A stretch of DNA of 59,879 nt from Erysipelotrichaceae bacterium (GTDB lineage Bacteria; Bacillota_I; Bacilli_A; Erysipelotrichales; Erysipelotrichaceae): the NCBI GenBank assembly GCA_017473265.1, contig JAFULQ010000007.1:1-59879 (forward strand), read 5' to 3'. Positions 16,346-25,783 of the stretch are shown here, piece by piece; the first letter of the stretch is position 1, and the number at the start of each line of letters is the position of its first letter. The notes under the pieces are model-generated. The model had not been told where the DNA came from. It saw nothing but the letters and a program-made list of their open reading frames with translations, and did no database searches. Made by a program: the position numbers and the translations under genes.

Positions 16346-17182
16346 CTAACCTTTCAATCCTCCGCGAGCTACTCCATTTACAATTTGTTTTCTTGCAAAT
16401 AAGAATAAGATAATCATTGGAAGAACTACGATAGTTGATGCCGCCATCATTAATTCTGTACGAGATCCACCTTCGTTAACGAATGAATATAACCCGAAAG
16501 GTAATGTTTTGTTAACTTTGTTAAGGATTGCTAATGAAGGCCATAAGAATGAGTTCCAAGAAGCAATCGCATTTAATAAGATAATTGTTACTAAAGAAGG
16601 TTTAGCAATAGGAACCATTACTTTCCATAAATATTTCCAGTTACTGCATCCATCAACTCTAGCTGCTTGGTATAAACTATTTGGAATACTATCAAAGAAT
16701 CCTTTAAGAATATACATATAGAAAATACTAGAAGTAAAAGGAACAATTAACGCCAAAATATTGTCATACAACCCTAAATCAATGATTGTACGGAAGTTAG
16801 TAATAACGATCATTTCAAATGGAACCATCATTAATCCTAATAATAACGCTAATAATACATTCTTAAATGGGAAATCCAATTTAGAGAATGCAAATGCACC
16901 AACAATCGTTGTAAATGAACAAATAGAAACACTACCAACCATTGCTACTACAGAGTTAATGAAATAACTCAAGAAAGGCGCTCTTTCAAATGCTTCAACG
17001 AAGTTCGTTAATGCAAATGAAGTAGGGAACCAAACTGGTGGGAAAGAAATGATTTCTGTACCAGATTTAAATGCACCAGTAATCATCCAATAGAATGGGA
17101 ATACCATGGTAATTGCGCCAACTGTTAAGAATAAATAGATAAGCACTCTACCAAAAGATAAATTTTTAAACAATTTCTTCAT
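16346..17182 (-). CDS. Carbohydrate ABC transporter permease (MalG/UgpE type)
   Basis: 278 residues, six membrane helices. The EAA loop that contacts the ATPase is visible as IPNSLYQAARVDGCSNWKYLWKVMVPIAKP. It forms the channel with the other permease. It is last in the operon, 11 bases after the first permease. The order binding protein, phosphodiesterase, ATPase, permease, permease suggests a Ugp-like sugar-phosphate or glycerophosphodiester system, but permease sequence does not fix the substrate. Confidence 0.92.
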   Translation of the reverse strand: MKKLFKNLSFGRVLIYLFLTVGAITMVFPFYWMITGAFKSGTEIISFPPVWFPTSFALTNFVEAFERAPFLSYFINSVVAMVGSVSICSFTTIVGAFAFSKLDFPFKNVLLALLLGLMMVPFEMIVITNFRTIIDLGLYDNILALIVPFTSSIFYMYILKGFFDSIPNSLYQAARVDGCSNWKYLWKVMVPIAKPSLVTIILLNAIASWNSFLWPSLAILNKVNKTLPFGLYSFVNEGGSRTELMMAASTIVVLPMIILFLFARKQIVNGVARGGLKG

Positions 17183-17193
17183 ATATGTGCCTC

Positions 17194-18111
17194 CTAGTTA
17201 TTGATTTTCTTCTCAACAAAACGTTGGAACATTGTCGCAATAAAGATAATTATAAATAAGATTAATGCCGCAGCAGTTGCATATCCATATTGAGCAGGAA
17301 CCAATACACGGAATTGATAGTAAATATAATAAACTACCGTATACAAGTTATTGGCTACACCAGCACCTTGGAACAATGGGAACAATTCATTGAACACTTT
17401 GAAACAACTAATTGTATTAACCATAATAACCATGAAGATTGTAGGTAATAACAAAGGAATTGTTACTCTAAAGAAAATACGAATTGGACCAGCTCCATCA
17501 ACTTTAGCAGCTGTATAATACATTGGGTCAATATTTTGTAAACCAGATAACAATAAGATAATTGTAAATGGTAAAATCGCCCAAATACCATAAATACATA
17601 ACGCATAGAAGTTATTTGCAGGATCACCTAACCAGTTAATAGGCGCTATATTAAAGAAGCCTAATAAATAGTTGATAATACCATAGTTATGGCTAAACAT
17701 AAATCTCCAAGAGAACCCTACCGCAATAGTAGAAGTAACCATTGGTACGAAATATGCAGTTTGGAATAATCCACTAAGTTTAATTTTTTGATTTAATAAA
17801 GTCGCAATTAAGATTGCCAAACATGTTGAAATAGGAATAACCACAAATACATAACCAAATGTATTTTTCAATGCTTGATGAAAATATGGATCTGACAATA
17901 CATATTTATAGTTATCCAATCCCCAACCACTAAATTCTTTAGTGATATAGTTAAAGTCTACTTTAAATGAAGTTAAGAATACGTTAACAATTGGATAAAG
18001 AGTAAAGATTAATACTCCAATGAAGAATGGTAAGAAATAAACCAACCACTCAGACTTAAGCTTGAATTGTTCAAGCGTCATCTTTTGTTTTTTGACAGGA
18101 GTTGAACTCAT
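17194..18111 (-). CDS. Carbohydrate ABC transporter permease (MalF/UgpA type)
   Basis: 305 residues, six membrane helices after a short basic N-terminus (MSSTPVKKQKMTLEQFKLKS). EAA loop: IDPMYYTAAKVDGAGPIRIFFRVTIPLLLP. It pairs with the downstream permease. Its ATG overlaps the ATPase stop (ATGA), so translation is coupled. Confidence 0.92.
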   Translation of the reverse strand: MSSTPVKKQKMTLEQFKLKSEWLVYFLPFFIGVLIFTLYPIVNVFLTSFKVDFNYITKEFSGWGLDNYKYVLSDPYFHQALKNTFGYVFVVIPISTCLAILIATLLNQKIKLSGLFQTAYFVPMVTSTIAVGFSWRFMFSHNYGIINYLLGFFNIAPINWLGDPANNFYALCIYGIWAILPFTIILLLSGLQNIDPMYYTAAKVDGAGPIRIFFRVTIPLLLPTIFMVIMVNTISCFKVFNELFPLFQGAGVANNLYTVVYYIYYQFRVLVPAQYGYATAAALILFIIIFIATMFQRFVEKKINN

Positions 18112-19166
18112 GCTAAACGTTCTCCAGTTTCCTTATCAAATACAAATACTCCACGTTTCTTCAATCCAATATTAACTGTTTGTCCCTTATCAAATGTCTT
18201 TTCAGCATCAATATATGCTCTAACTTTTGTAGTACCTAAAGAAACATAAGCTAAAACTTCTTTACCCATTACATATACTTCTTCTACAGTACCAACACAA
18301 GCTTTTTCAGCTTCACCAACAATAATTGCTTCAGCACGCATAGATAATGTAACTTCTCTACCTTCAGCAATATTCTTAGCAGCTTCTAATTCAACTTCAC
18401 AATCACCTTCTAATACAATCTTACCATTTTTGATAACACCATTAGCTTTATTAATAGGTGGGTTACCTAAGAAATCAGCAACGAAACAATTAGCAGGTTC
18501 ATCATATAATTCTTGTGGTTTAGCATATTGTTGTAAGAAACCATCTTTCATTAATACGATATGGTCGGAAATACTCATAGCTTCTTCTTGGTCATGAGTA
18601 ACGAAAATAGTTGTTACACCAGTTTCTTGTTGAATACGACGAATTTCTTCACGCATTTCAATACGTAAACGAGCATCTAAGTTACTTAAAGGTTCATCTA
18701 ATAATAAGATTCTAGGTTGTTTTACTAAAGCACGAGCAATCGCAACACGTTGTTGTTGACCACCAGACATTTGACCAGGTTTACGATCCAACATTGTATC
18801 AACATGAACTAACTTAGCCATTTCTTTAGCTCTAGCAATACGTTCTTCCTTAGGAACTTTTTTGATTTCTAATGGGAAACAAATGTTTTCCAATACAGTC
18901 ATATGTGGATATAAAGCATAGTTTTGGAATACTAAACCTACACCACGTTTTTCAGGACTCAAATCAGTAACATCTTCATCATCAAAGAAGATTTTACCTT
19001 CAGTTGGCGCTAAAATACCTGAAATCATGTTAAGCATTGTACTCTTACCACAACCAGATGGCCCTAATAGCGCGATTAGTTCTCCAGATTCGATAACTGC
19101 AGAGAAATCATTTACAGCAGTCATATCAGAGAAACGTTTTGTTAAATTCTTAATTGTAACTTTCAT
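18108..19166 (-). CDS. Sugar ABC transporter ATP-binding protein (UgpC/MsmK/MalK type)
   Basis: 352 residues. Walker A GPSGCGKST (about 35-43), Q-loop VFQNYALYPHMTV, signature MSGGQQQRVAIARAL, Walker B RILLLDEPLSNLDARLR, H-loop TIFVTHDQEEAM, then a C-terminal TOBE domain (TLSMRAEAI). It powers the two downstream permeases. In Firmicutes such ATPases can serve several sugar importers, so it may not be exclusive to this one. Confidence 0.95.
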   Translation of the reverse strand: MKVTIKNLTKRFSDMTAVNDFSAVIESGELIALLGPSGCGKSTMLNMISGILAPTEGKIFFDDEDVTDLSPEKRGVGLVFQNYALYPHMTVLENICFPLEIKKVPKEERIARAKEMAKLVHVDTMLDRKPGQMSGGQQQRVAIARALVKQPRILLLDEPLSNLDARLRIEMREEIRRIQQETGVTTIFVTHDQEEAMSISDHIVLMKDGFLQQYAKPQELYDEPANCFVADFLGNPPINKANGVIKNGKIVLEGDCEVELEAAKNIAEGREVTLSMRAEAIIVGEAEKACVGTVEEVYVMGKEVLAYVSLGTTKVRAYIDAEKTFDKGQTVNIGLKKRGVFVFDKETGERLA

Positions 19167-19178
19167 TTTGGTTTTCTC

Positions 19179-20477
19179 CTATTTAATAATTTCCATCCAA
19201 GGAACTCCTTCAGTTCCTTCCATTTCCAATCCCATCATTTTCGCCATTGTAGAAGCTTCATTCAACATTGTACTTCTTTCTACAACAACACCCTCTTTAA
19301 CATTTTTACCACAAGCAACAAACGCTGTTGTTTCATCTTTATGTGGTAAATAACCATGAGAAGCCTTTGAATAATGCCATCCTGGTTTTAAATATTTTTC
19401 AAATAAATCTTTACCAGCTAATGTAGAATCAAATGCCATTGGGAATCCATCTTCGCCCTCAACAACAAAATCAATTACATCATGACTCAATCCATATTTT
19501 TCTTTAGCTTCTTCTTTAGTAAATACATATCCAATATGATATTCTGGATTTTCTTTAACTTTTAATAAGAAATCATAAACTCTTTGTCTTAATGCTTCAT
19601 CATTAGGATCCTTCAGTTGAATCCAAGCAGACATTACAGCAGAATGACAATAAGCATCCCAATCAACTAACTTATTATTTTCATCTGTTTTAATAAAACC
19701 ATTTTCTTTTAATAATAAGTTGAAGTTAATATTCTTATAAATATCTTGTTGACCATGATCACCTAAAATAACAAAGTTTGTATTTTCAAAATCACCAAAA
19801 CGCTTAACCGCTTCAACAAGCAATCCAAATTGTTCATCATGTTTACGAAGTTGTTTTTTAACCTCTTCATTATCAATGCCATGATTATGTTTAACAGAAT
19901 CTAAATCACACATCTTAACAAGCATTACATCAGGTTGTTTGTAATCTTCAATAATATCTAATGCTAAATGCATTGTGAATTCATCCAAGTTACGATATGT
20001 ACCAGTTAAATAATGACTATATTTCCACCAATATTTATCAATAATTTCTTGTGAAGAATAATTTTCATAGAATTGTAAAGGATTATCACCTTGATAACTA
20101 ATAGGAACAATCATCGGCATATTATAATCAATATTTGCTCCACCAGATACCGGCCATGTTAATGAACAAGTTTTCAATCCAGCTTCTTTAAACACATCCA
20201 TTACTGTTCTAGATTTAATTTGAGAACGCAATGAATACCAAGGTGCATTATCATCTTCAACATCAACAATTTCATTATGTGGAACACCATGAGTTCCAGC
20301 AGTTGTTCCTGTTAAGATAGATACATGACAAGGATAAGTTAAAGATGGATAAACTGGTTCAACATGTTTAATCATACTACCTTTTTCAAACATAAATTTG
20401 AAATTAGGTAACGTCTTCATATACTCTAAATCAAGAGTACACAAAGCATCTAAACAAAATACTAATAGTTTACTCAT
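19179..20477 (-). CDS. Cytoplasmic phosphodiesterase/nucleotide pyrophosphatase-like protein (alkaline phosphatase superfamily)
   Basis: 432 residues. Metal and catalytic residues of the type I phosphodiesterase (ENPP) family are visible: FCLDALC (metal aspartate), PSLTYPCH with the threonine nucleophile, GTTAGTHGVPHN, VKMCDLDSVKHNHG and GDHGQQD, and a late SHGYLPHKDET. There is no signal peptide, so it acts inside the cell. It sits between the binding protein and the ATPase of a Ugp-like importer, with 12 bases to the ATPase gene. I infer that it hydrolyses an imported phosphodiester (or phosphonate), perhaps a glycerophosphodiester, in place of UgpQ. The substrate is not shown. Confidence 0.8.
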   Translation of the reverse strand: MSKLLVFCLDALCTLDLEYMKTLPNFKFMFEKGSMIKHVEPVYPSLTYPCHVSILTGTTAGTHGVPHNEIVDVEDDNAPWYSLRSQIKSRTVMDVFKEAGLKTCSLTWPVSGGANIDYNMPMIVPISYQGDNPLQFYENYSSQEIIDKYWWKYSHYLTGTYRNLDEFTMHLALDIIEDYKQPDVMLVKMCDLDSVKHNHGIDNEEVKKQLRKHDEQFGLLVEAVKRFGDFENTNFVILGDHGQQDIYKNINFNLLLKENGFIKTDENNKLVDWDAYCHSAVMSAWIQLKDPNDEALRQRVYDFLLKVKENPEYHIGYVFTKEEAKEKYGLSHDVIDFVVEGEDGFPMAFDSTLAGKDLFEKYLKPGWHYSKASHGYLPHKDETTAFVACGKNVKEGVVVERSTMLNEASTMAKMMGLEMEGTEGVPWMEIIK

Positions 20478-20587
20478 AGTTTTTCTCTCTTTCCTAGGAT
20501 GGGTATCATAATTATTATGAACCCTCTAATTTACTTTACTATAACTTATTGATAGCACTGTAAATTCGAAGTTTCATAATAGAATTG

Positions 20588-20618
20588 AAAAAGGTTGAAG
20601 GAGAAAACTCCTTCAACC
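20588..20618 (-). terminator. Internal terminator between binding-protein gene and the rest of the ABC operon
   Basis: GGTTGAAGGAG (20593-20603) and CTCCTTCAACC (20608-20618) with a 4-base loop and T5 on the minus strand. It lies 20 bases after the binding-protein stop and should make that gene's transcript more abundant than the downstream genes. A weak minus-strand promoter (TTTACA 20564-20559, TATAGT 20543-20538, 15-base spacer) follows. Confidence 0.8.
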
Positions 20619-20637
20619 CCTTAAAAATTTGAATCAA

Positions 20638-21912
20638 TTAGTTTCCCATTGCTTTATTTACATTGTCAGCAGCAGTTTGTAATGCAGTTGCAGCGTCGTA
20701 ATCTTTACCAGCTACACCTTTCATTAATGTTTCTAATTCTGTACGCATTGTTGTAACACCTGTGAAGTTAGGAGCAGCGAAAGAATAAGGAACTTGAGCA
20801 GCTAATGCAGATAATGCTTTATCGTTAGCAACATGGTTCATGTAAGCTTCTTTTTCAGCAGCAGCTTTATATGGAGTATTACCATTTAATTCGATAACGA
20901 AACGATCGTTTTGTTCAACGAAGAATTTAATGAAATCAGCTGTAGCTTGGTTTTCAGCTTCATCACCTGTGTTGAATCCGATAGCACCACGAGTCCAGAT
21001 AATACCAGCTTCTTTATAAGAACCATCTTTTTCCATCATAGGAACGCGTGTAACTGTTAAGTTTTTAACTTTACCGTTCATGCTAGCATCAACATAAGGC
21101 ATACCAGCACTAGAACCAACGTAAGAAGCGATCATGTTGTTGTTTAAGTCACCAGAGTTGTATCCATCTGGAGATTGAGCACCAACTTGGAAGTAACCTT
21201 CTTTAACGCCTTTTTCCCACCATTGAACCCATTTTAAGAATTCATCATTATTGAAAGCAACTTTATTGTTTTCTAAGTCAACGATTTGACCGTTATTGCA
21301 TTGATAAATTAATAATTGAGCGAAATCTGTTAAAGAGTCGAAAGATAAACCAACAACTTTTTTACCTGATTTTTCATAGATAGTTTTAGCAGCAACTTCC
21401 ATTTCAGCCCAAGTTGTAGGGATAGCTACACCATATTGATCATAGATATCTTGGTTAGAGAATAATAAAGCACCAGCTGTATAAATAGGAACTACATGTA
21501 ATTTACCATCAGCATAAGCTGTACCATCTGTATACATAGCTTCAGATAATAATGTTGATTTGTAATCCCAACCATTCCAGTAATCTTCAACATCTAATAA
21601 GAAATCTGTGCCATCATAGCTCTTAGCATATGAACCATATTCGAAAATTAAGTTTGGTCCAACACCGTTTGCTACAGAGTCAGTAACTTTACCTTGGAAT
21701 TCATTTGGAGCACCAGTATTGATAACGTTAACTGTTACACCTTCATTAGCAGCTTCGAATTCATCAGCTAAAGTATTTAATAATGCTTCTTGGCCTTCAG
21801 TAAATGTATGCCAAATTTCGATTGTTGCTTCTTTAGAAGTTTTGTTTCCGCCGCAAGCAGCTAAACCAAGTACCATTGCTAAAGCAAGCACTAATTTAAA
21901 TAGTTTTTTCAT
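20638..21912 (-). CDS. Extracellular solute-binding lipoprotein (UgpB-like)
   Basis: 424 residues. A lipoprotein signal peptide MKKLFKLVLALAMVLGLAAC ends in the lipobox LAAC with the cysteine at position 20. The mature part is a class B periplasmic-type sugar-binding protein (EIWHTFTEGQEALLNTLADEFEAANEGVTVNV). The WHTF opening resembles UgpB-type glycerol-3-phosphate/glycerophosphodiester binders, a hint and not proof. It is the first transporter gene, with a terminator after it. Confidence 0.9.
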   Translation of the reverse strand: MKKLFKLVLALAMVLGLAACGGNKTSKEATIEIWHTFTEGQEALLNTLADEFEAANEGVTVNVINTGAPNEFQGKVTDSVANGVGPNLIFEYGSYAKSYDGTDFLLDVEDYWNGWDYKSTLLSEAMYTDGTAYADGKLHVVPIYTAGALLFSNQDIYDQYGVAIPTTWAEMEVAAKTIYEKSGKKVVGLSFDSLTDFAQLLIYQCNNGQIVDLENNKVAFNNDEFLKWVQWWEKGVKEGYFQVGAQSPDGYNSGDLNNNMIASYVGSSAGMPYVDASMNGKVKNLTVTRVPMMEKDGSYKEAGIIWTRGAIGFNTGDEAENQATADFIKFFVEQNDRFVIELNGNTPYKAAAEKEAYMNHVANDKALSALAAQVPYSFAAPNFTGVTTMRTELETLMKGVAGKDYDAATALQTAADNVNKAMGN

Positions 21913-21971
21913 ATATTTCCTCCTTCAGTCTTTTAGAAAAAACAATATAGAATAAGCTCAAAAAGCTTTCT

Positions 21972-22781
21972 CTACCTATGATTTTTATTGTAAACGGGGC
22001 CTAAATTCGAATAACGACGAGTAATCCATTTACAAATCCCATCCAATCCAGGATAGATTAGACGTTCTGAAATATTTATGTAATCCAACTTATCACGAAT
22101 TTCCAATTTCACTTCTTTAGGAATAATAATTCTAAAGAAATTCTCTTCATCATCCGTCAATAACTCAGACATCAACATACTAGAATCTGATACCACAGAA
22201 AACAAAGCATATTGATTGGCAATACGATCTAACATACTAGAAGGTTCAAAGAATAAACAATAAGGTTTATCACTCAATGATTTTAACTTCTCAAAATCAT
22301 TCGCATGCTTTTCTAACATATCAATCGTAAAACTATTTGAATTCTGCTTCGACAATTCTTCTTTTAACACATTCGGTAAATTTTCATTCACTTTGGTGAA
22401 ATTAACACACCAAATGACACCATCTTTGTCATATTCAGAAATATCCTCAGTCGCAAAATGAGCCGCAACCAATGGAGAATATGACCAATCCAACAATCTT
22501 GTTGGCAAACCATGATGTTGTGCTAAAGAAAGCATTTGCCAAAAACTGTTATAATTTCCTAAATCTGCATACGCATATTTACGAAAGTTACGAAGTAAGG
22601 ACTGCTCTAAATTTAAGTTGTGATCACACACCCAATTCAACTTTGGAGCCAAACCATATTGTTTATCACTAACACCACGATAAACGAAATTAGAACGATA
22701 ACGCATTAACCTATCATCCCAAACACCTTTAAATATGATTTCCTGTAATTCTTCCCAATTATGAATTGTATACTCTTTCAT
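21972..22781 (-). CDS. FRG-domain protein
   Basis: 269 residues. The FRG domain is clear: NFVYRGVSDKQYGLAPKL near the N-terminus (the F-x-x-R-G core), then LAQHHGLPTRLLDWSYSPLVAAHFA, and a C-terminal ISERLIYPGLDGICKWITRRY. The biochemical activity of this family is not established; members occur as single genes and in accessory or defence islands. Two ATGs lie in tandem; 22781 has the better spacing (7) to AGGAG, 22784 is the alternative. It is 59 bases upstream of the binding-protein gene on the same strand, with no clear terminator between. Confidence 0.8.
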   Translation of the reverse strand: MKEYTIHNWEELQEIIFKGVWDDRLMRYRSNFVYRGVSDKQYGLAPKLNWVCDHNLNLEQSLLRNFRKYAYADLGNYNSFWQMLSLAQHHGLPTRLLDWSYSPLVAAHFATEDISEYDKDGVIWCVNFTKVNENLPNVLKEELSKQNSNSFTIDMLEKHANDFEKLKSLSDKPYCLFFEPSSMLDRIANQYALFSVVSDSSMLMSELLTDDEENFFRIIIPKEVKLEIRDKLDYINISERLIYPGLDGICKWITRRYSNLGPVYNKNHR

Positions 22782-22993
22782 CATCGCACTCCTATTCCTC
22801 AATATTATACTACATATTTGTCATTTTGCATTACGAATTTATTCCTTTAACATAGAATTAACACGATTTTTATCGATATAAATTGTTCAATTTTACGAAT
22901 AATTTTATACATATTCAATACATTTGTTTTATATATAAGCCAAACACCTATAGTACTATTATTTACATTCATACACTATACTAGGTGATAAAA

Positions 22994-23704
22994 ATGAACA
23001 TAAATGGAATTAATGGCATGTTGCCATGTGATAATGGCTATGGATCCAATGCATATTCCTCGTCTCATAAAGCTATTGATATTGGATGGTTAAAGAAATA
23101 TTCTACAAATGGCAAAGATCCCGTAAAAGCTTTTAGAGATGGAATCGTTATACAATCAGGAAAAATACAAGAACGAATTAACGGAAAACTCTATTATCCA
23201 ATTGTTGTTGTATTACAACATGATGTAGGAAACAATCGTTTATTCACTAGATATTGGCATTTAGATAGTGTCAAAGTAAAAAAAGGACAAAAAGTATCCT
23301 TCGGACAAATTATTGGCATTCGTGGTAATACTGGATACGCAAACGGTGTCCATTTGCACTTTGAACTCAAGATATGTCCTAAAAATACCACATATGCACA
23401 AGCATCAAACCCATGGACACGTTACAATGTGAATCCAGTAAATTATACATTTGTACAACCAAATCAAATCTTTACAAATTATGCATATTCCTTAAAGAAG
23501 ATACCACAAATCAAAATACTCGCAACTCAATTAAGAAAACGCAACGGACCTTCTTTATCCAATACGATACTAGGATTTTGTAAACCCAATGATATTTATT
23601 ATGTCTATGACACTATAACAAATGATGGTTATCTCTGGGCTAGAATTGATACCAATGTATGGATAGCCACAAAAGAAGGAAATTGGACAACAATTATCAC
23701 ATAA
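22994..23704 (+). CDS. M23 (LytM) peptidase with C-terminal SH3-like domain, leaderless, endolysin-like
   Basis: 236 residues. The zinc site is visible as SSSHKAIDIG (His and Asp) and NGVHLHFELK (HxH), with GDGI-like beta strands between (FRDGIVIQSGKI, IIGIRGNTGYANG). A second domain from about 175 (LRKRNGPSLSNTILGFCKPNDIYYVYD...GYLWARI) has the pattern of a bacterial SH3 wall-binding domain. There is no signal peptide, which is unusual for a chromosomal wall hydrolase and typical of phage endolysins. The ATG at 22994 is behind TAGGTG. It stands alone between FRG and gap. Confidence 0.82.
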   Translation: MNINGINGMLPCDNGYGSNAYSSSHKAIDIGWLKKYSTNGKDPVKAFRDGIVIQSGKIQERINGKLYYPIVVVLQHDVGNNRLFTRYWHLDSVKVKKGQKVSFGQIIGIRGNTGYANGVHLHFELKICPKNTTYAQASNPWTRYNVNPVNYTFVQPNQIFTNYAYSLKKIPQIKILATQLRKRNGPSLSNTILGFCKPNDIYYVYDTITNDGYLWARIDTNVWIATKEGNWTTIIT

Positions 23705-23705
23705 A

Positions 23706-23731
23706 AAAACGACTCCTAAGAGTCGTTTTCG
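23706..23731. terminator. Bidirectional terminator lysin / gap
   Basis: AAAACGACTC (23706-23715), CTAA loop, GAGTCGTTTT (23720-23729) between convergent genes. Confidence 0.85.
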
Positions 23732-23748
23732 TGTTTATAGCTTTTATC

Positions 23749-24759
23749 TTATAGTTCAGCCATGTATTTGATTGTACGAACCATTTGAGAAGTATAGCTG
23801 TTTTCGTTATCGTACCAAGAAACAACTTGTACTTGATATGTTTCGTCATCAATCTTAGCAACCATAGTTTGAGTAGCATCGAAGATTGAACCATATGTGC
23901 TACCGATGATATCGCTAGAAACGATTGGTTCTTCATTGTAACCATAAGATTCGTTAGAAGCAGCTTTCATAGCAGCGTTGATTCCTTCAACAGTTACATC
24001 TTTACCCTTAACAACTGCAACTAAAATAGTTGTAGAACCTGTAGGAGTAGGAACACGTTGAGCAGAACCGATTAATTTACCGTTCAATTCAGGAATTACT
24101 AAACCGATAGCTTTAGCAGCACCTGTAGAGTTAGGAACGATATTGCAAGCACCAGCGCGAGCACGACGTAAGTCACCTTTACGGTGTGGTCCGTCTAAGA
24201 TCATTTGGTCACCTGTATAAGCATGAACAGTTGTCATGATACCAGATTGGATAGGTGCATAATCATTTAAACCTTTAGCCATAGGAGCTAAGCAGTTTGT
24301 TGTACAAGAAGCAGCAGAAATAATTGTATCTTCAGCTTTTAATGTTTCATGGTTTACATTGTAAACGATTGTTGGTAAGTCATTTCCAGCAGGAGCAGAG
24401 ATAACAACTTTTTTAGCACCAGCAGCGATACGAGCAGCAGCTTTATCTTTCTTTGTATAGAAACCTGTACATTCTAATACAACATCAACATCTAATTCAG
24501 CCCAAGGCAATTTGCTTGCATCTGGTTCTTTATAGATTTTGATTTCTTCTCCATCAACAACGATAGAATCTTCTTTAGCTTCAACTTCATGACCTGCATA
24601 ACGACCTTGAGCAGAGTCATATTTTAATAAGTGAGCTAACATTTTTGGAGCTGTTAAGTCATTGATAGCAACAACATCGTAACCTTCAGCACCAAACATT
24701 TGTCTGAATGCTAGACGTCCAATACGTCCGAATCCATTAATAGCAACTTTTACTGTCAT
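23749..24759 (-). CDS. gap: Glyceraldehyde-3-phosphate dehydrogenase, type I
   Basis: 336 residues, full length. N-terminal NAD-binding [18 protein letters not shown], catalytic cysteine in [12 protein letters not shown], histidine in the HAYTGDQ region, and C-terminal [16 protein letters not shown]. It is the glycolytic enzyme; the proline/leucine pattern that would favour NADP was not assessed. Start 24759 is set by GGGAGG; the longer frame adds residues not found in the family. It is a single gene with its own promoter. Confidence 0.97.
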   Translation of the reverse strand: MTVKVAINGFGRIGRLAFRQMFGAEGYDVVAINDLTAPKMLAHLLKYDSAQGRYAGHEVEAKEDSIVVDGEEIKIYKEPDASKLPWAELDVDVVLECTGFYTKKDKAAARIAAGAKKVVISAPAGNDLPTIVYNVNHETLKAEDTIISAASCTTNCLAPMAKGLNDYAPIQSGIMTTVHAYTGDQMILDGPHRKGDLRRARAGACNIVPNSTGAAKAIGLVIPELNGKLIGSAQRVPTPTGSTTILVAVVKGKDVTVEGINAAMKAASNESYGYNEEPIVSSDIIGSTYGSIFDATQTMVAKIDDETYQVQVVSWYDNENSYTSQMVRTIKYMAEL

Positions 24760-24789
24760 TTGATAAAATCCTCCCTTTGACACATTTTA

Positions 24790-24817
24790 ATTATACAACT
24801 TCCAATATAATTGTCAA
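24790..24817 (-). promoter_or_regulatory. gap promoter
   Basis: Minus-strand TTGACA (24817-24812), 16-base spacer, TATAAT (24795-24790): a consensus sigma-A promoter about 30 bases before the gap start. Confidence 0.8.
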
Positions 24818-24871
24818 TTGTGAAAAACCTAACAATAATATTTTTGTTGTTTAATCCCATTCAATAAATAC

Positions 24872-25783
24872 TTATGCAACTTCATGAATATATAACGGCT
24901 TATTCACATCATGAAATGCATCTTTAAGCGGTTTAGCACTACGATTAAAACACTCTTCAAACAATGCTTCATCATTAATTTTTACCATCATAGTACCAAA
25001 TGTACTAACTTCCGCATTCGGTAATAGTTTACCCATATTTTCATATTCTGATACAATCAACGAAATGAATGGCTTTTGTTTACAAGCATAAGCCAACAAT
25101 CTAGCTAATGCCTCACCATTCGCATAAATAATTTCATCAATCACAATACGATTGGATTCCAAGTAACAAATCATATATCCTTGCAATTCATCATCTTTAT
25201 AATATGTATAAAGATAACCATGTTCCATTTCCAATTGTTTTTCTAATCGCTTATAATAACGTTCATCACGTACCATATATCCATTAAATGATGAACAGAA
25301 CTTACGGTATAAACTTACCATATCCTTATAATTCATATTTTGAGAAATACCCATCGTTTTATACTTTGGAAAATCATCACGATGAAATTGATATTTCTTA
25401 CGAGAATATAACATTTCAAAACCAAAAGGTTTATATAACTCTGGATTATACGCCTGTAAACAAGTAACCAAACATTGACGAGATGCCTCATCTAGTGCCG
25501 CATCCATTAATGCTTTCATATACCCTTGTTTTTGATAACCAGGCAATGTCGCAACACCAACTAACATATAACAAGCAATTGGCTTATCATGTAACATCAT
25601 GATGTGACCTCTTTTTTGTAGGGTACTTACAATTTTATCATCTTTTACATATACCAATGTATCTTTTGCGCGATATAATTCCGCAAAATAATAATCTGTA
25701 TATCCTTGATCATCGAAAGAAAACATCTCTTTCCAAATACGATAAATTGCTGATTTTTCATTTTCTAATGCATTTCTAATCAT
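24872..25783 (-). CDS. GNAT-family N-acetyltransferase (Eis-like architecture)
   Basis: 303 residues. The GNAT fold with acetyl-CoA loop is visible at VGVATLPGYQKQGYMKALMDAALDEA (V-x-x-R/Q-x-x-G-x/A type), preceded by CYMLVGV. The extra C-terminal half matches the two-domain Eis-type acetyltransferases. Start 25783 has AGAGGTG seven bases upstream, and the ATG overlaps the end of the previous gene by 8 bases. Third gene of a tightly overlapping operon. Substrate unknown. Confidence 0.82.
   Translation of the reverse strand: MIRNALENEKSAIYRIWKEMFSFDDQGYTDYYFAELYRAKDTLVYVKDDKIVSTLQKRGHIMMLHDKPIACYMLVGVATLPGYQKQGYMKALMDAALDEASRQCLVTCLQAYNPELYKPFGFEMLYSRKKYQFHRDDFPKYKTMGISQNMNYKDMVSLYRKFCSSFNGYMVRDERYYKRLEKQLEMEHGYLYTYYKDDELQGYMICYLESNRIVIDEIIYANGEALARLLAYACKQKPFISLIVSEYENMGKLLPNAEVSTFGTMMVKINDEALFEECFNRSAKPLKDAFHDVNKPLYIHEVA

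Noticed and set aside
22803-22993. Possible small RNA between FRG and lysin genes
   Set aside because: Only AT-rich sequence with weak promoter-like hexamers; no stable hairpin or terminator.
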